Assembly: GCA_001970955.1 (NCBI GenBank)
Contig: MPUH01000947.1
Location: 1 to 28,655 of the forward strand
Direction of reading: 5' to 3'
Origin: Stentor coeruleus
Taxonomy: Eukaryota > Ciliophora > Heterotrichea > Heterotrichida > Stentoridae
DNA length: 28,655 bases
Shown here: piece by piece, positions 17,912 through 26,567 of the stretch
Layout: each line of letters opens with the position of its first letter
Numbering within the stretch: position 1 is the stretch's first letter
Translations under genes and position numbers: made by a program
The notes under the pieces: generated by a model
Databases searched by the model: none
What the model was told of the DNA's origin: nothing
Seen by the model: only the letters and a program-made list of their open reading frames with translations

Positions 17912-18397
17912 AATAAGCCATTAGACTCTACCAATGTATCACTTAATGGCTATTGAAACTATTAAAGGAGATAGGGATAAAATTTTATAGTGAATAGCCT
18001 AAGGTGCAATCTGGGTAATAATAAAAAAACTGAGGAAAATTGGTTGTAGTGTTTTCATTTGAGACTTCTATGCCTTAAGATTGCTTTGCTGGTAAAGAAA
18101 AAATTCAAATGAAATATACAATTAAATATCAATCTAAACTACCTTAAACTAAGCCATAAAACCTAAAAACACAATTTACAATGAGCCAAGTTTATTATCT
18201 TTCAAAAAATTACATAATTTTCATTAGCAATCTGCACAAGTCCTAAAAATATTTAACATATATTTATAAAACAACTCATTACCAAGAAAAATTTCAACCT
18301 AAAACTAAAAGGAATAATATCATTAATCCCTAAAGTTTATTTTAATCCTCTCCTCAAACCAGTGAAAAAGGTGACATTTTTATAAAACATATAAAAA
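17912..18397. promoter_or_regulatory. Divergent spacer with an 8-bp inverted repeat
   Basis: This 486-base spacer separates Psf3 from a divergent plus-strand gene. AGCCATTA (17916-17923) and TAATGGCT (17944-17951) form a perfect 8-bp inverted repeat with a 20-base loop, five bases from the Psf3 start codon. Base skew changes from G-rich to C-rich near 18110. No ORF or RNA gene is seen. Confidence 0.4.
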
Positions 18398-18895
18398 ATG
18401 CAATTCTCTGATATACATGGATTGGCAGGGAAAAATAGAAAAGCTTTACAGAAAAAATATATCGATATAGCCTATATGCCAGAAATATCGATGTCCAAGC
18501 AAGAATCTCAAATGACCCTTAAGGAAAAATCTAAGTCTAACATACTGAAAAAATTGTTTCATAGTGAACAAAATGATAGAAAACGTAAATTTGATGAACA
18601 AAATAACTACAAAGAAATCATAAAACTTCCATTAGTTGATAGTCCAAAATGCACTTTTTTATCAGTAAAGCCAAAAATGTTTTTCAATGACAAAATAGGT
18701 GAAAGCAAGTCAACTACTGAAATATATGGTATAAATAAAGGTAAAGATATATTAGAAGGAAATATTGAGAAATCTGATAGGGTAAAAATCAGTTCAGAAC
18801 CTATAATTAGAAGGGGAATGCAAGGGTATAAGTATTCTGTATTGAATACAAATAGACAAGTTATCAAAAATATGCATAAAAAGAATTACTTTTAA
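18398..18895 (+). CDS. Hypothetical small basic protein
   Basis: The protein has 165 residues, rich in Lys, Ser, Ile and Asn, with no membrane segment, signal peptide or clear domain. The centre has a basic cluster (NDRKRKFDEQ) that could act as a nuclear localisation signal. Composition is more complex than surrounding non-coding DNA, and base use changes sharply at both ends: A/C-rich before and G/T-rich after. It is therefore accepted as a real gene on weak evidence. I do not recognise the family. Confidence 0.5.
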   Translation: MQFSDIHGLAGKNRKALQKKYIDIAYMPEISMSKQESQMTLKEKSKSNILKKLFHSEQNDRKRKFDEQNNYKEIIKLPLVDSPKCTFLSVKPKMFFNDKIGESKSTTEIYGINKGKDILEGNIEKSDRVKISSEPIIRRGMQGYKYSVLNTNRQVIKNMHKKNYF

Positions 18896-19650
18896 AGGAA
18901 GAAATGTATGATTAAAAAAGTGAAACTTTAAAGGATAATAATTTTTTTTTGAGTAGTTGTGGTGATAATAAAAAATTTTTTTTGTGCTTAAATTTTTTTT
19001 TGAGAATTAATAGAAAGAATAGTTGTGAATTTAAAGGTGGGGTTTATATATTTTGATGATGTTTTGTAGTATGTTATAATTGATATGATAAGGATATTAT
19101 ACTTTAAAGTAGATTATAAGAGATTTATATTATGGAAATATAAAATGCTTGTATAATTTTATCAGGAAACTTGCTGATNAGATTATAAGAGATTTATATT
19201 ATGGAAATATAAAATGCTTGTATAATTTTATCAGGAAACTTGCTGATTGTTATAATAAAAATATATGTATTTTGGTAATAAAATGTGAGTTTTATATTAT
19301 TATTGTTACTGTTACTATTGTTACTATCATCAATAATTAATTTGTAATATAACATCCAATATATTCTTTCTGTTTTTAATAACAACACTTTAAACTTTTT
19401 ATAAAAACTGCATAATAACATATACATCCTATCATATTAAACTATTTTAAAATTCAGCATCATACTAAAAATCCACAAAAAATAATATTTATCATACATT
19501 ATTTATCCCATCCAATTTTAAACTCTCAATAATAACTCTATAATCATACCACACCAAATCCTAAAAACAAATCAATCAACTCATCTTAAATCCATCTACC
19601 ACTTAAGCCTTCCAGTCCAAAAACACATAAAATAAATTCATTCTATATAA
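18896..19650. other. Head-to-tail spacer with an assembly seam and a simple-sequence stretch
   Basis: The 755 bases hold no accepted gene. The left half is G/T-rich 3' flank. The right half, from about 19340, is A/C-rich 5' flank of the next gene, with CCTAA at about 19560. An imperfect ATTGTTACT-type simple repeat lies around 19300-19330. The seam at 19179 inflates the spacer by 69 bases. Confidence 0.45.
19111..19247. repeat. Assembly seam: identical 68-bp direct copies around N at 19179
   Basis: Positions 19111-19178 and 19180-19247 are the same 68 bases flanking one N, in non-coding DNA. The small plus-strand open frame across the seam is an artefact of the duplication. Confidence 0.9.
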
Positions 19651-20307
19651 ATGGAAGAGAAAATCAAAAGTATAGTACAAAAACGCTACATGATTGATAC
19701 ATTGAATAAAAAAGTCAATATCCTTCTTCTCGGCCCAGATGAAGGCGAAAACTCTCAAGTGAAACTAAGTACATACAAATCTTATGCAAGTTCCTTAGAA
19801 CCTATTTCAAAAATCGAATCATACAAAAGTTCATATGATAAATACGACAAATTGCCAATAAACCAAAATATAGTCCTTCTTAGTGCACATAATACAATAT
19901 TTGAAAGTCGTCAATCAAGATTACCATCAGAATCTATCATATCTTTCTATAAATCAAAATTTATGCTTAAAGGAATAAGTGATGTAGTGAATTTCAATAT
20001 TTTACCAAATGATAAACCAAATATTATAGCTATTGTATTAAATGGACTTAAAGAAGTTGTTAATATAGGCCGATTCAAAATATGCTTACAAGAATATAAA
20101 AATAAAGGGATTTTTTACCCTCATATTATTATAACTCATGGAGATGCTTTAACTTTTCGAGAAGCTATTATTGAAAAATATTGTATTGAGCTTGAGATTT
20201 CTAGATCTTGTTGTCATTTTGTGAGTTGTTATATGGCTGATGAATGGGAAAGCAATCTTGAAAAAGACATGAATTTTTTACAGCTGATATATGAACTTAT
20301 TCAGTAA
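19651..20307 (+). CDS. Degenerate P-loop / G-domain-like protein
   Basis: The protein has 218 residues. Residues 21-35 read KVNILLLGPDEGENS: a hydrophobic strand running into what should be a Walker A loop, GxxxxGKS. The second Gly and the nucleotide-binding Lys are replaced by Glu and Asn. Further on, IIAIVLNG (125-132) could be the strand of the third G motif, HIIITHGDAL (158-167) resembles the TKxD-type G4 motif, and CHFVSCY (188-194) sits where a G5 loop would be. This order is that of a dynamin, AIG1 or septin-like GTPase domain. With the Lys missing, nucleotide binding is doubtful, so it is probably a pseudo-GTPase. The family is not identified. The gene looks real: G-poor 5' flank, G/T-rich 3' flank. 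Confidence 0.5.
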   Translation: MEEKIKSIVQKRYMIDTLNKKVNILLLGPDEGENSQVKLSTYKSYASSLEPISKIESYKSSYDKYDKLPINQNIVLLSAHNTIFESRQSRLPSESIISFYKSKFMLKGISDVVNFNILPNDKPNIIAIVLNGLKEVVNIGRFKICLQEYKNKGIFYPHIIITHGDALTFREAIIEKYCIELEISRSCCHFVSCYMADEWESNLEKDMNFLQLIYELIQ

Positions 20308-20704
20308 TTATTCATAAATTAAGATTCGTAATTTTGATTTTTTGGCTTTTGTGAGGATTTATTTGTTTTGGAAAAAGTATTTAATAATAATATAGGTTTA
20401 ATATTGAATTTGTGATAATAAAATAGTTAGATATAAGGTTTAATATTTAGAATATAAAAATATTTGTTAGAATATGGTTAAGTTTTTAAGCTAACAGAAC
20501 TAAATGTTCTCTTAAATATACAATTATATAATAAATCTTATTGAAACATCCAAAATTTTATAAGAAACAGATTATAAAACTATCCTTCAGCATAATTCTT
20601 TTATCTTATTTTTAACTATCCAAAATCAAAAAAAAATTACCCATTTTAAGATCTCTACTTATTTTTCAAGCAAAAACCTTTTTAGCATTATAAAAAAATT
20701 CAAG
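20308..20704. other. Convergent spacer, nothing recognised
   Basis: The left part (to about 20490) is G/T-rich and the right part A/C-rich on the plus strand, so each half looks like the 3' flank of its neighbour. No ORF, RNA gene or repeat is supported. Confidence 0.5.
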
Positions 20705-22447
20705 CTAAGTTAAATCAAATTTGAACTCACAATTCCTAATTTCTGTACCATCTCTATTCGTCGCACAAGCATATATATGCGTGGCTCCAAATCTTAACGT
20801 AACTTTCACTGTTTTATCCTCAACTGACTGAAATGGCCTACCAATATCAATAGTCAACTCTCCTAGCTGTTCAACACCATCTTCATCAATAAAATCCACA
20901 TCTCCACTGTCTGTACAGTAAAATATTATCCTCATAACAGTCTGCCTTGAACGAACTGGACAGTAAGTTTTAACATGTACTTCTTCATTACCAACAGAGT
21001 CACCAGCTCGGACAAAAGCATCAAAAACATCTTCACAAAAATCTTCACCTTCAATTACAACTTTTTTCTTTTCAGGGTGCTTTTCATTATCAAAAGTTGT
21101 TAAAGTGTTTATACCATAAGTCTTTTTTGCTATTCTTGAAGATATTGAATGAGGGTTTAAACCGAATAAACAAGCGCCTCTGACAACACAAACTTGTGGT
21201 CTTCTAGGGACTAAGATTTGAAGTGACGGGTTTTCGAAAGAAGATTTGATTTCATTTTTTAAGAACGGACTTTCTGAAAACCCTCCAACCATAAAAATAA
21301 ACTTGAGATCTTCATTTTTCGATTTGATTTGTGAAATTAATTGAGAAACTTTAGATTTTATGTTTTCGAATAAAGGTTGAAAGAAAGATCCCATAAGTAC
21401 TGGGGGTAAATCAATACTAGAACTTCCCCTAAGTTTAACTTCATGATCACCAGGGTGTGATTTATTATAATTCTTAACCAAATCTGCAAGTTTTTTCGCA
21501 GACAATTCATCACCCATATAACTCAACTGTAGCCTCGACCTCTCTTCAGTACCAGGACAAAATTTCCTTTTCAGCATCTCAAAATGTTTCACAATCTCCA
21601 ATCGACTCAAAGCATTCTTCATATAAACCTCAAAAAGCTCTGCTCCAAAAAACTCTTTTAAAAACTCTTCAAAATATACATCAACAAACTTTGAACCCCA
21701 TTCACATCCACCACTTGAAGGTAAAAGTTCTTCACATAAAAATTTCTCATCAGGATTACATAACAACTTATGTATTGTAATATCAACTGTTCCACCACCA
21801 CAATCTAAAACCATGACAACTGAATTTTTAATCATTTGATTTCTAACACTTTGTTCTGTATCTTCACGTACAGACATACTAGCCCCTTCAGGTTCTAAAC
21901 ATAATAATAAATTTGGGGCATTTAAACCATCAACAATATTAGCTTCAACACAAGCTTTTCTCATGAACTGTTTATGTTCCTCATTCCATAAAGCTGGTAC
22001 TGTTAAAACCCATTTGATTTTGGTTTTTAATACTTTTCCTATTTGTTCTGTTAGTTTTTGTATAGCTTTTTCTGAAATGTATTTCAAAGTCCCGGATATA
22101 ACTTTCATTAGAGGAAGCTCTCTTCCATCTACTGAAACTGCTGATGTATGTAAATGAAGTAAGTGGATTTTATAGGTTTGGAATAATAAAGCTGTATCCC
22201 CATCATCTAGGATCTCAGCATAACGATGAAGAGCTTGGGAACCAAATGCAACAAATTCAAAATTGTTATTGAATAATATAGCGGTGACTGTTTTTTGGTC
22301 GTCGGAGTCATCACATGGGTTGAAAACTTCGATACGTTTTATCCCGCCTTCGGCGAGCTTTGGCGTTATTGCATAGCCTGATGCCCCTGTTCCGAAGTCT
22401 ATTGCTATTATATGCGTGAAGGAATTGTCATCTTGTAATATCGCCAT
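20705..22447 (-). CDS. HSPA12: Hsp70-superfamily protein of the HSPA12 type
   Basis: The protein has 580 residues, somewhat shorter than animal HSPA12A/B (about 680). It has the actin/Hsp70 ATPase fold with family-specific motifs. Phosphate loop 1 is IIAIDFGTGASGYAI (13-27). KWVLTVPALWNEEHKQFMRK (145-164) is the HSPA12 form of the connect region. LEPEGASM follows at 184-191. Phosphate loop 2 is VLDCGGGTVDITIH (213-226). The adenosine motif is FMVGGFSESPFL (385-396). A normal DnaK substrate-binding domain is lacking; the C-terminal 150 residues are beta-rich and specific to this group. It is a cytosolic ATPase whose clients are poorly known. Ciliates often carry several such genes. No intron is needed. 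Confidence 0.9.
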   Translation of the reverse strand: MAILQDDNSFTHIIAIDFGTGASGYAITPKLAEGGIKRIEVFNPCDDSDDQKTVTAILFNNNFEFVAFGSQALHRYAEILDDGDTALLFQTYKIHLLHLHTSAVSVDGRELPLMKVISGTLKYISEKAIQKLTEQIGKVLKTKIKWVLTVPALWNEEHKQFMRKACVEANIVDGLNAPNLLLCLEPEGASMSVREDTEQSVRNQMIKNSVVMVLDCGGGTVDITIHKLLCNPDEKFLCEELLPSSGGCEWGSKFVDVYFEEFLKEFFGAELFEVYMKNALSRLEIVKHFEMLKRKFCPGTEERSRLQLSYMGDELSAKKLADLVKNYNKSHPGDHEVKLRGSSSIDLPPVLMGSFFQPLFENIKSKVSQLISQIKSKNEDLKFIFMVGGFSESPFLKNEIKSSFENPSLQILVPRRPQVCVVRGACLFGLNPHSISSRIAKKTYGINTLTTFDNEKHPEKKKVVIEGEDFCEDVFDAFVRAGDSVGNEEVHVKTYCPVRSRQTVMRIIFYCTDSGDVDFIDEDGVEQLGELTIDIGRPFQSVEDKTVKVTLRFGATHIYACATNRDGTEIRNCEFKFDLT

Positions 22448-22717
22448 TTAATATTATATTATGAAATGGAGTAAAGGATGAGATTTGTGTTAGTTTTGGA
22501 TTAGAGGAAGAAGGTATGGAGAATTAGGGGTTTTTGATATTGAAAAAGAGGTAAAGGATTTTTTTAAATAGGGATTAGGGATTTTTATAGGGTTAGGAAT
22601 GTGGAGGAAAGATTTGGGATAAGACGAATGTGTGGGATAAGAAGGGAGAAGATAAGATTTTAGTGTAGAAAATTGGATGTTTTTTTGTGAGTGGTGGGTT
22701 TAATTGGAATTTAGGGT
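22448..22717 (-). promoter_or_regulatory. 5' flank of the HSPA12-like gene, strongly G-depleted on the coding strand
   Basis: On the minus strand this spacer is C/T/A-rich with very few G and contains repeated CCCTAA-like words (for example around 22529, 22573, 22594 and 22710). It is the clearest example in the window of the G-poor leader pattern. No TATA box or heat-shock element pair is convincingly present. Confidence 0.4.
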
Positions 22718-24295
22718 TTAAATGAGGTCAATTATTGTTTTATTTTTAAGTGTATTTTCTTCTCTCTTAGTCATAGAATCAGTGATTTTAGCGTTTAAGT
22801 TTTCTTTTTTGATTTTATCACTTTCTTCTTTTTTTGTTGCGAAGTTTTCGTTTTTAAGTTTAATGTCTTCCTTTTTATCTTTTGTAATTTCTTTTTTCTC
22901 TCCTAGGCTTTCTTTTTTAGTGTGAAAATATTCTTTGATTTTAATTTTATCTTCTTTCTTTTCAATAAAATCTTTTTTAATTGTAGCATCTTCTTTCTTT
23001 TCTCCAAGACTTTCTTTTTTTGCAATCATCATCACTTTTTTTTCTTCATATTTTTCTTTAATTTTTCTTCTTTTTTCATTTTTTGCTTCAATATTTTCTT
23101 TCTTTTCCCTTATCTTTTCTTGATTAGTCATTCCTTTAGTAAAGCTTTCTTCTTTGCTACTCAAACATTTTTTTTCTTATTATTTATTACCTTCACTTAT
23201 ACTTTTTTTCCCTGATATTTTACGTCTTTTTAATGGTGTTTGGCTATTATTTGAGTTTTCTATAGTAGATAATATTCTTTCACAAGGGGTATCGAAAAAT
23301 TGTAAGATTTTTATAGAAAATTCTCTGATTTTCGATAAGTTCATTTTATCTGTTTTGCGTTTTTTAGGAACTTTTTGTGTGGGTGGATAAGAATAATCTT
23401 TGTTAAATATAATTTTGTATCTATTTTTAAAAGAGTGAACCCAGCCTTGTGATCCAAAAAATTTAATTCCTAAAGCATTTGCGATAAAACGTGATTCGCT
23501 TAAAAGAGTAGTGTTGCTTATACTTATTTTAAATTTATCACAAAGAAGACAGAGCGCATGAGAAGCTCGATCTACTTGAAAGTACTGCACTTTATCACTA
23601 CATAAATTGTTATTTTGAAGCATAATGCAAATATCCTTGGAAATATTTTGCGGTGTTAAAATACTGTCTTCATTTAATTGATTATCACTTTGATTAAAAG
23701 GTATTTGAAGATCACTTAGATCCAGTTCATAAGCTTTTCTTCTTTTTCTCTTAGTTTTTAATTGAGAGCAAGGAAAATTATTTAAATTTTTTTCAATAGC
23801 ACAATTTGGTTCTTTCATTGCTTGAAGTATTTTAACAGAAGTTTGTCTTATTTTTTTTCCTAGCTCATTATCAACTTTGAAATCATTTCTATAAACTTTA
23901 GCATATGTTTCAGAACAATCTATTAAGCACTCTAAATCAAATTTGTCTATAAAATAAGCAAGCCATCCACGATTCATTTGATTTTCTCCTATAACTTGAA
24001 AAATAAAATCCGCTTCTTTTCTCATGAAATAAAGACTGTTTTTTAGTTTAAAGTTGTGGCATATATAGCAAAGTGCTAAAAGTGCTTTACTTTCTTTTTG
24101 TTTTTGACATTTATTGTTTATAAGTTTTATCCTTTCAATAAGAAATGCTATAGCCTCTACACTTAATTGTGAAAAGTCTTTGATATTCTTGTTTCTTAAC
24201 TCATCGAATGCTTGAGAAAAACTTTCTGCAACTAATTGCGACTCTTTAAAAGAACTAGTGAATCTATCCATAAAACTAAAACAATTTTCTATCAT
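22718..24295 (-). CDS. Protein with duplicated CENP-B-type HTH-like module and Lys/Glu-rich tail
   Basis: Two exons (24295-23191 and 23175-22718) join through a 15-nt intron into 520 residues. Residues about 41-185 and 218-362 are a diverged internal duplication. Each half has a helical segment ending in a GW-x-x-x-F motif (RGWLAYFIDKF and QGWVHSFKNRY), as in CENP-B/Tc5-type helix-turn-helix domains. Each then has a KIRxxSxKILQ helix and a basic patch (KTKRKRRK and PLKRRK). No DDE transposase domain follows. The last 155 residues are almost all Lys, Glu, Asp, Asn and Ile, with KKESLGEKKE twice, and probably form a single charged helix. A nuclear DNA-binding protein, perhaps of transposase origin, is the inference. 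Splitting at the intron would give two false genes. Confidence 0.7.
23176..23190 (-). other. 15-nt intron joining the HTH part to the charged tail
   Basis: On the coding strand the sequence is GTAATAAATAATAAG. Retention gives an in-frame TAA. Removal joins SEG-type residues to EEKKCLSSKEES in frame. A lies six bases from the 3' end. Confidence 0.88.
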
Positions 24296-24462
24296 AGTAT
24301 CTGTATTAAATTATTATACCCCCCCCTAAGCTTAATATATAACAAACCTAAAAATTCTCCTAAATCATAAACTCTTGAGCGTCACACCTATTCTAATAAT
24401 TTCAAAAACAATTAACTAAATAAATAATCATATTCAACACATAAACCTTAAATTATAAGATC

Positions 24463-25308
24463 CTATTTTCTAAGAAACAATCTTGAATATATAGCTGCGG
24501 TCATTGGGAAAATAACAGGGAAGAAAAAAGGTGCATAAACTCCTAACTTGAAATCCCATTGGAAATAATCCTCAACACCAAGGCTAGTATTTCTATTAAG
24601 CCCTTTTATAATAATCACTTGCTTATGTTTCTCTTCAACAGTATTAGTTTTTCCTATACTTCCACTAAGTTTTATAATCTCCATATAAACATCTTCAGGA
24701 ATTGCCCCATTATTTATCTCATTGACTTTATTATATTCTTTAACTTCTTTAGCTAGTTCTGAGTCTAGCCATGTTTCATAATACCTTAAACCATTTTCTA
24801 ATTCATTTTTAGTCAAACCATTAACTAATTCTCCTTCACCTTCAGGAAAATTCACCCATCTTCTTAACTCTCTAACAAAAACATTTACTATTTCCTGCAT
24901 TTTTTCTGGTTGTATCCAATAATACCCATTTTTCTTATAACTTTGATATATTGGGTTTATATTGAATACTAGGTTTTTTGATAAATTACTAGTCAAAGTT
25001 GAGGTAATTATTTTTGAAGGGTCTAATGATATTGTTTGAGATAAGATAACTTCTAAAGGCCAAAACTGTGAATAAGCATTTGTTATTGATTTAATAGAAT
25101 ATTTAATGGAATCTGGAATGATTATTGGTTCTGGGGATGATATGATTAGATGAAATGTTGTTGCTGGGAAAAAATGAGGACTTGATGATGGAATTGGGTC
25201 TGGGAGGATAGGTCGAGAATAGCCTGAGCTTTTTGTTGTGTATACTACTATGCATATGAAAAATGATATGACTAAGCAGTTGTAGATAAGACCCTTTTTT
25301 TGACCCAT
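24463..25308 (-). CDS. PIGS: PIG-S-like GPI transamidase subunit, short form
   Basis: The protein has 281 residues, about half the usual PIG-S length of 530-560. An N-terminal membrane segment (IYNCLVISFFICIVVY) is followed by TTKSSGYSRPILPDPIP, matching the family's W-K-T-T-x-x-Y-R-x-x-L-P element. The luminal part (about 45-250) is helical and diverged. The C-terminus, WDFKLGVYAPFFFPVIFP followed by a short membrane segment and RLFLRK, matches the conserved Tyr-x-Pro-Leu-Phe-x-Pro plus membrane anchor of PIG-S. This two-anchor ER layout fits the GPI transamidase complex, which attaches GPI to proteins such as the surface protein at 3525-4574. The shortened luminal domain is odd. A different ER protein with similar ends cannot be excluded. 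Confidence 0.62.
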   Translation of the reverse strand: MGQKKGLIYNCLVISFFICIVVYTTKSSGYSRPILPDPIPSSSPHFFPATTFHLIISSPEPIIIPDSIKYSIKSITNAYSQFWPLEVILSQTISLDPSKIITSTLTSNLSKNLVFNINPIYQSYKKNGYYWIQPEKMQEIVNVFVRELRRWVNFPEGEGELVNGLTKNELENGLRYYETWLDSELAKEVKEYNKVNEINNGAIPEDVYMEIIKLSGSIGKTNTVEEKHKQVIIIKGLNRNTSLGVEDYFQWDFKLGVYAPFFFPVIFPMTAAIYSRLFLRK

Positions 25309-25718
25309 TTTATATAATATTGGTGATGTGAGAATAAATGCTAAATGCTAAGAATTTTTGTGGATTTTTTTTTTGGCATTTTGGATAGTGAAGATATAAA
25401 ATCAGTACGATTCAAATTTAATTGTATAGAATTTTATTTCCTAGTTTTAATAGAGAATTTTAAGACTATTTTATATACTTAAAAAGTGTGGTTATTGATA
25501 AGAATATAGAGGAAAATATAAATTCTCGTGAGGAAAGGTTTAATTATGGGATATAAAAAGTATAGTTTAAATAAATATAGGAGATGATTGAGAAGAAAAC
25601 GATGCCTTTATCAAAATATTAAATAAAAACTCTATTCCTAAAACCCTCAAAAGTAAACATATAGCTTCATAATTTCTTAAAAATGACCACAATCATGATA
25701 AATTTCTACAATATTAAT
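25309..25718. other. Spacer between two minus-strand genes
   Basis: The 410 bases hold no accepted ORF. The left part, 5' of the PIG-S-like gene, is G/T-rich on the plus strand. The right part from about 25600 is A/C-rich, as expected 3' of the coiled-coil gene. A run of ten T lies at about 25365. Nothing else stands out. Confidence 0.5.
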
Positions 25719-26528
25719 TTAATTAGCCTTACTTTTCGCTGAACTAATTCTATCTCCATTAAATTCCTTTTTAAACAAAATACTACTAAAAGAGCTTCCC
25801 CTTGCATGATTTGCTTTATTAGGTGTACAAAGCATATCTTGGCTTCTTTTAACACATCCTAAAAGTTCATTTTTCAGCATATCAAGTCTATCATTTTCAG
25901 ATTTTAGCTGTTCAATAATAGTATCTTCATGTATTGTATGATCAAAAGCTTCTTTAGTAAAAGTTAAAAGTGTTTTTAAAGCTGAGGCATAGTCCATTTT
26001 CTTAACTGAATCTTGAAAACTGTGTAAAGAAGAAAAACTTACAAAAAGAAGTTCAAGTGATTCTGTTGATTGAATAATCCCAATAAACTCTGAACATAAA
26101 TTTTCTATTTCTATAGACTTACTTTTAGGGGATGATTGATAAAATTTTGGTCTGATAAAACTGTTTGCCCCAAGCATATCATTAAAATCGCTTTCCTGAC
26201 TATAAGTCTGCGAGGCAACAATCCTTTTTTTCTGAATATTATGCATTATTTTCTGATTCCTATTCTCTAATTGCATAACATTCTCCCTTAGTTTCGCATT
26301 AATCTGTAACAACTCCTCCAAATTCTGCTGCAAGTCTTTAAGTTTTCCCACCAAACTTTTATTGACAAATTTGCTTTTCTCAAGTCTTTTTTCAAGTTTT
26401 TTATTCTCAGTTTTCAAATCAGCTATCAGCATCGTAGCTTTGCTTAGTTCACTTTTTAAATCTTTGATAAACTCATAATCTTTATATGAGATTTTGTCAA
26501 TACTATCTGAAACTATCGAATTGTCCAT
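25719..26528 (-). CDS. Coiled-coil protein, function unknown
   Basis: The protein has 269 residues. Residues about 20-100 form a strong predicted coiled coil with Leu/Lys/Glu heptads (LKTENKKLEKRLEKSKF, LKDLQQNLEELLQINAKL). A second shorter coil lies near 200-225. The C-terminus is Ser-rich and probably disordered. There is no membrane segment or catalytic motif. It shares a 39-nt divergent promoter with another coiled-coil gene at 26568, so the two may be expressed together, and both may be cytoskeletal or basal-body proteins. That functional link is inference. The family is not recognised. Confidence 0.65.
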   Translation of the reverse strand: MDNSIVSDSIDKISYKDYEFIKDLKSELSKATMLIADLKTENKKLEKRLEKSKFVNKSLVGKLKDLQQNLEELLQINAKLRENVMQLENRNQKIMHNIQKKRIVASQTYSQESDFNDMLGANSFIRPKFYQSSPKSKSIEIENLCSEFIGIIQSTESLELLFVSFSSLHSFQDSVKKMDYASALKTLLTFTKEAFDHTIHEDTIIEQLKSENDRLDMLKNELLGCVKRSQDMLCTPNKANHARGSSFSSILFKKEFNGDRISSAKSKAN

Positions 26529-26567
26529 TTAGTTGATAAATATATATAAAAATTATTATTTTAAAAC
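26529..26567. promoter_or_regulatory. 39-nt bidirectional promoter region
   Basis: Only 39 bases separate the start codons of two divergent coiled-coil genes. The segment is almost pure A/T and includes a TATATATAAAA run at 26541-26551 that reads as TATA-like on either strand. Leaders must be very short or overlap the opposite gene. Both genes being real and their starts correct is what makes this notable. Confidence 0.55.

Noticed and set aside
19149..19427. Small open frames on both strands around 19149-19427
   Set aside because: One spans the N seam and encodes the same segment twice; the other is Asn/Ser-rich from an imperfect simple repeat.
22722..23215. Plus-strand Phe/Ser-rich open frames opposite the Lys/Glu tail
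   Set aside because: They are the mirror of AAA/GAA-rich codons on the minus strand. The minus-strand frame is joined by a proper 15-nt intron to a structured protein.
24319..24326. Run of eight C followed by TAAG, possibly a telomere or excision scar
   Set aside because: It is a single homopolymer run without repeats or a breakpoint in gene order.
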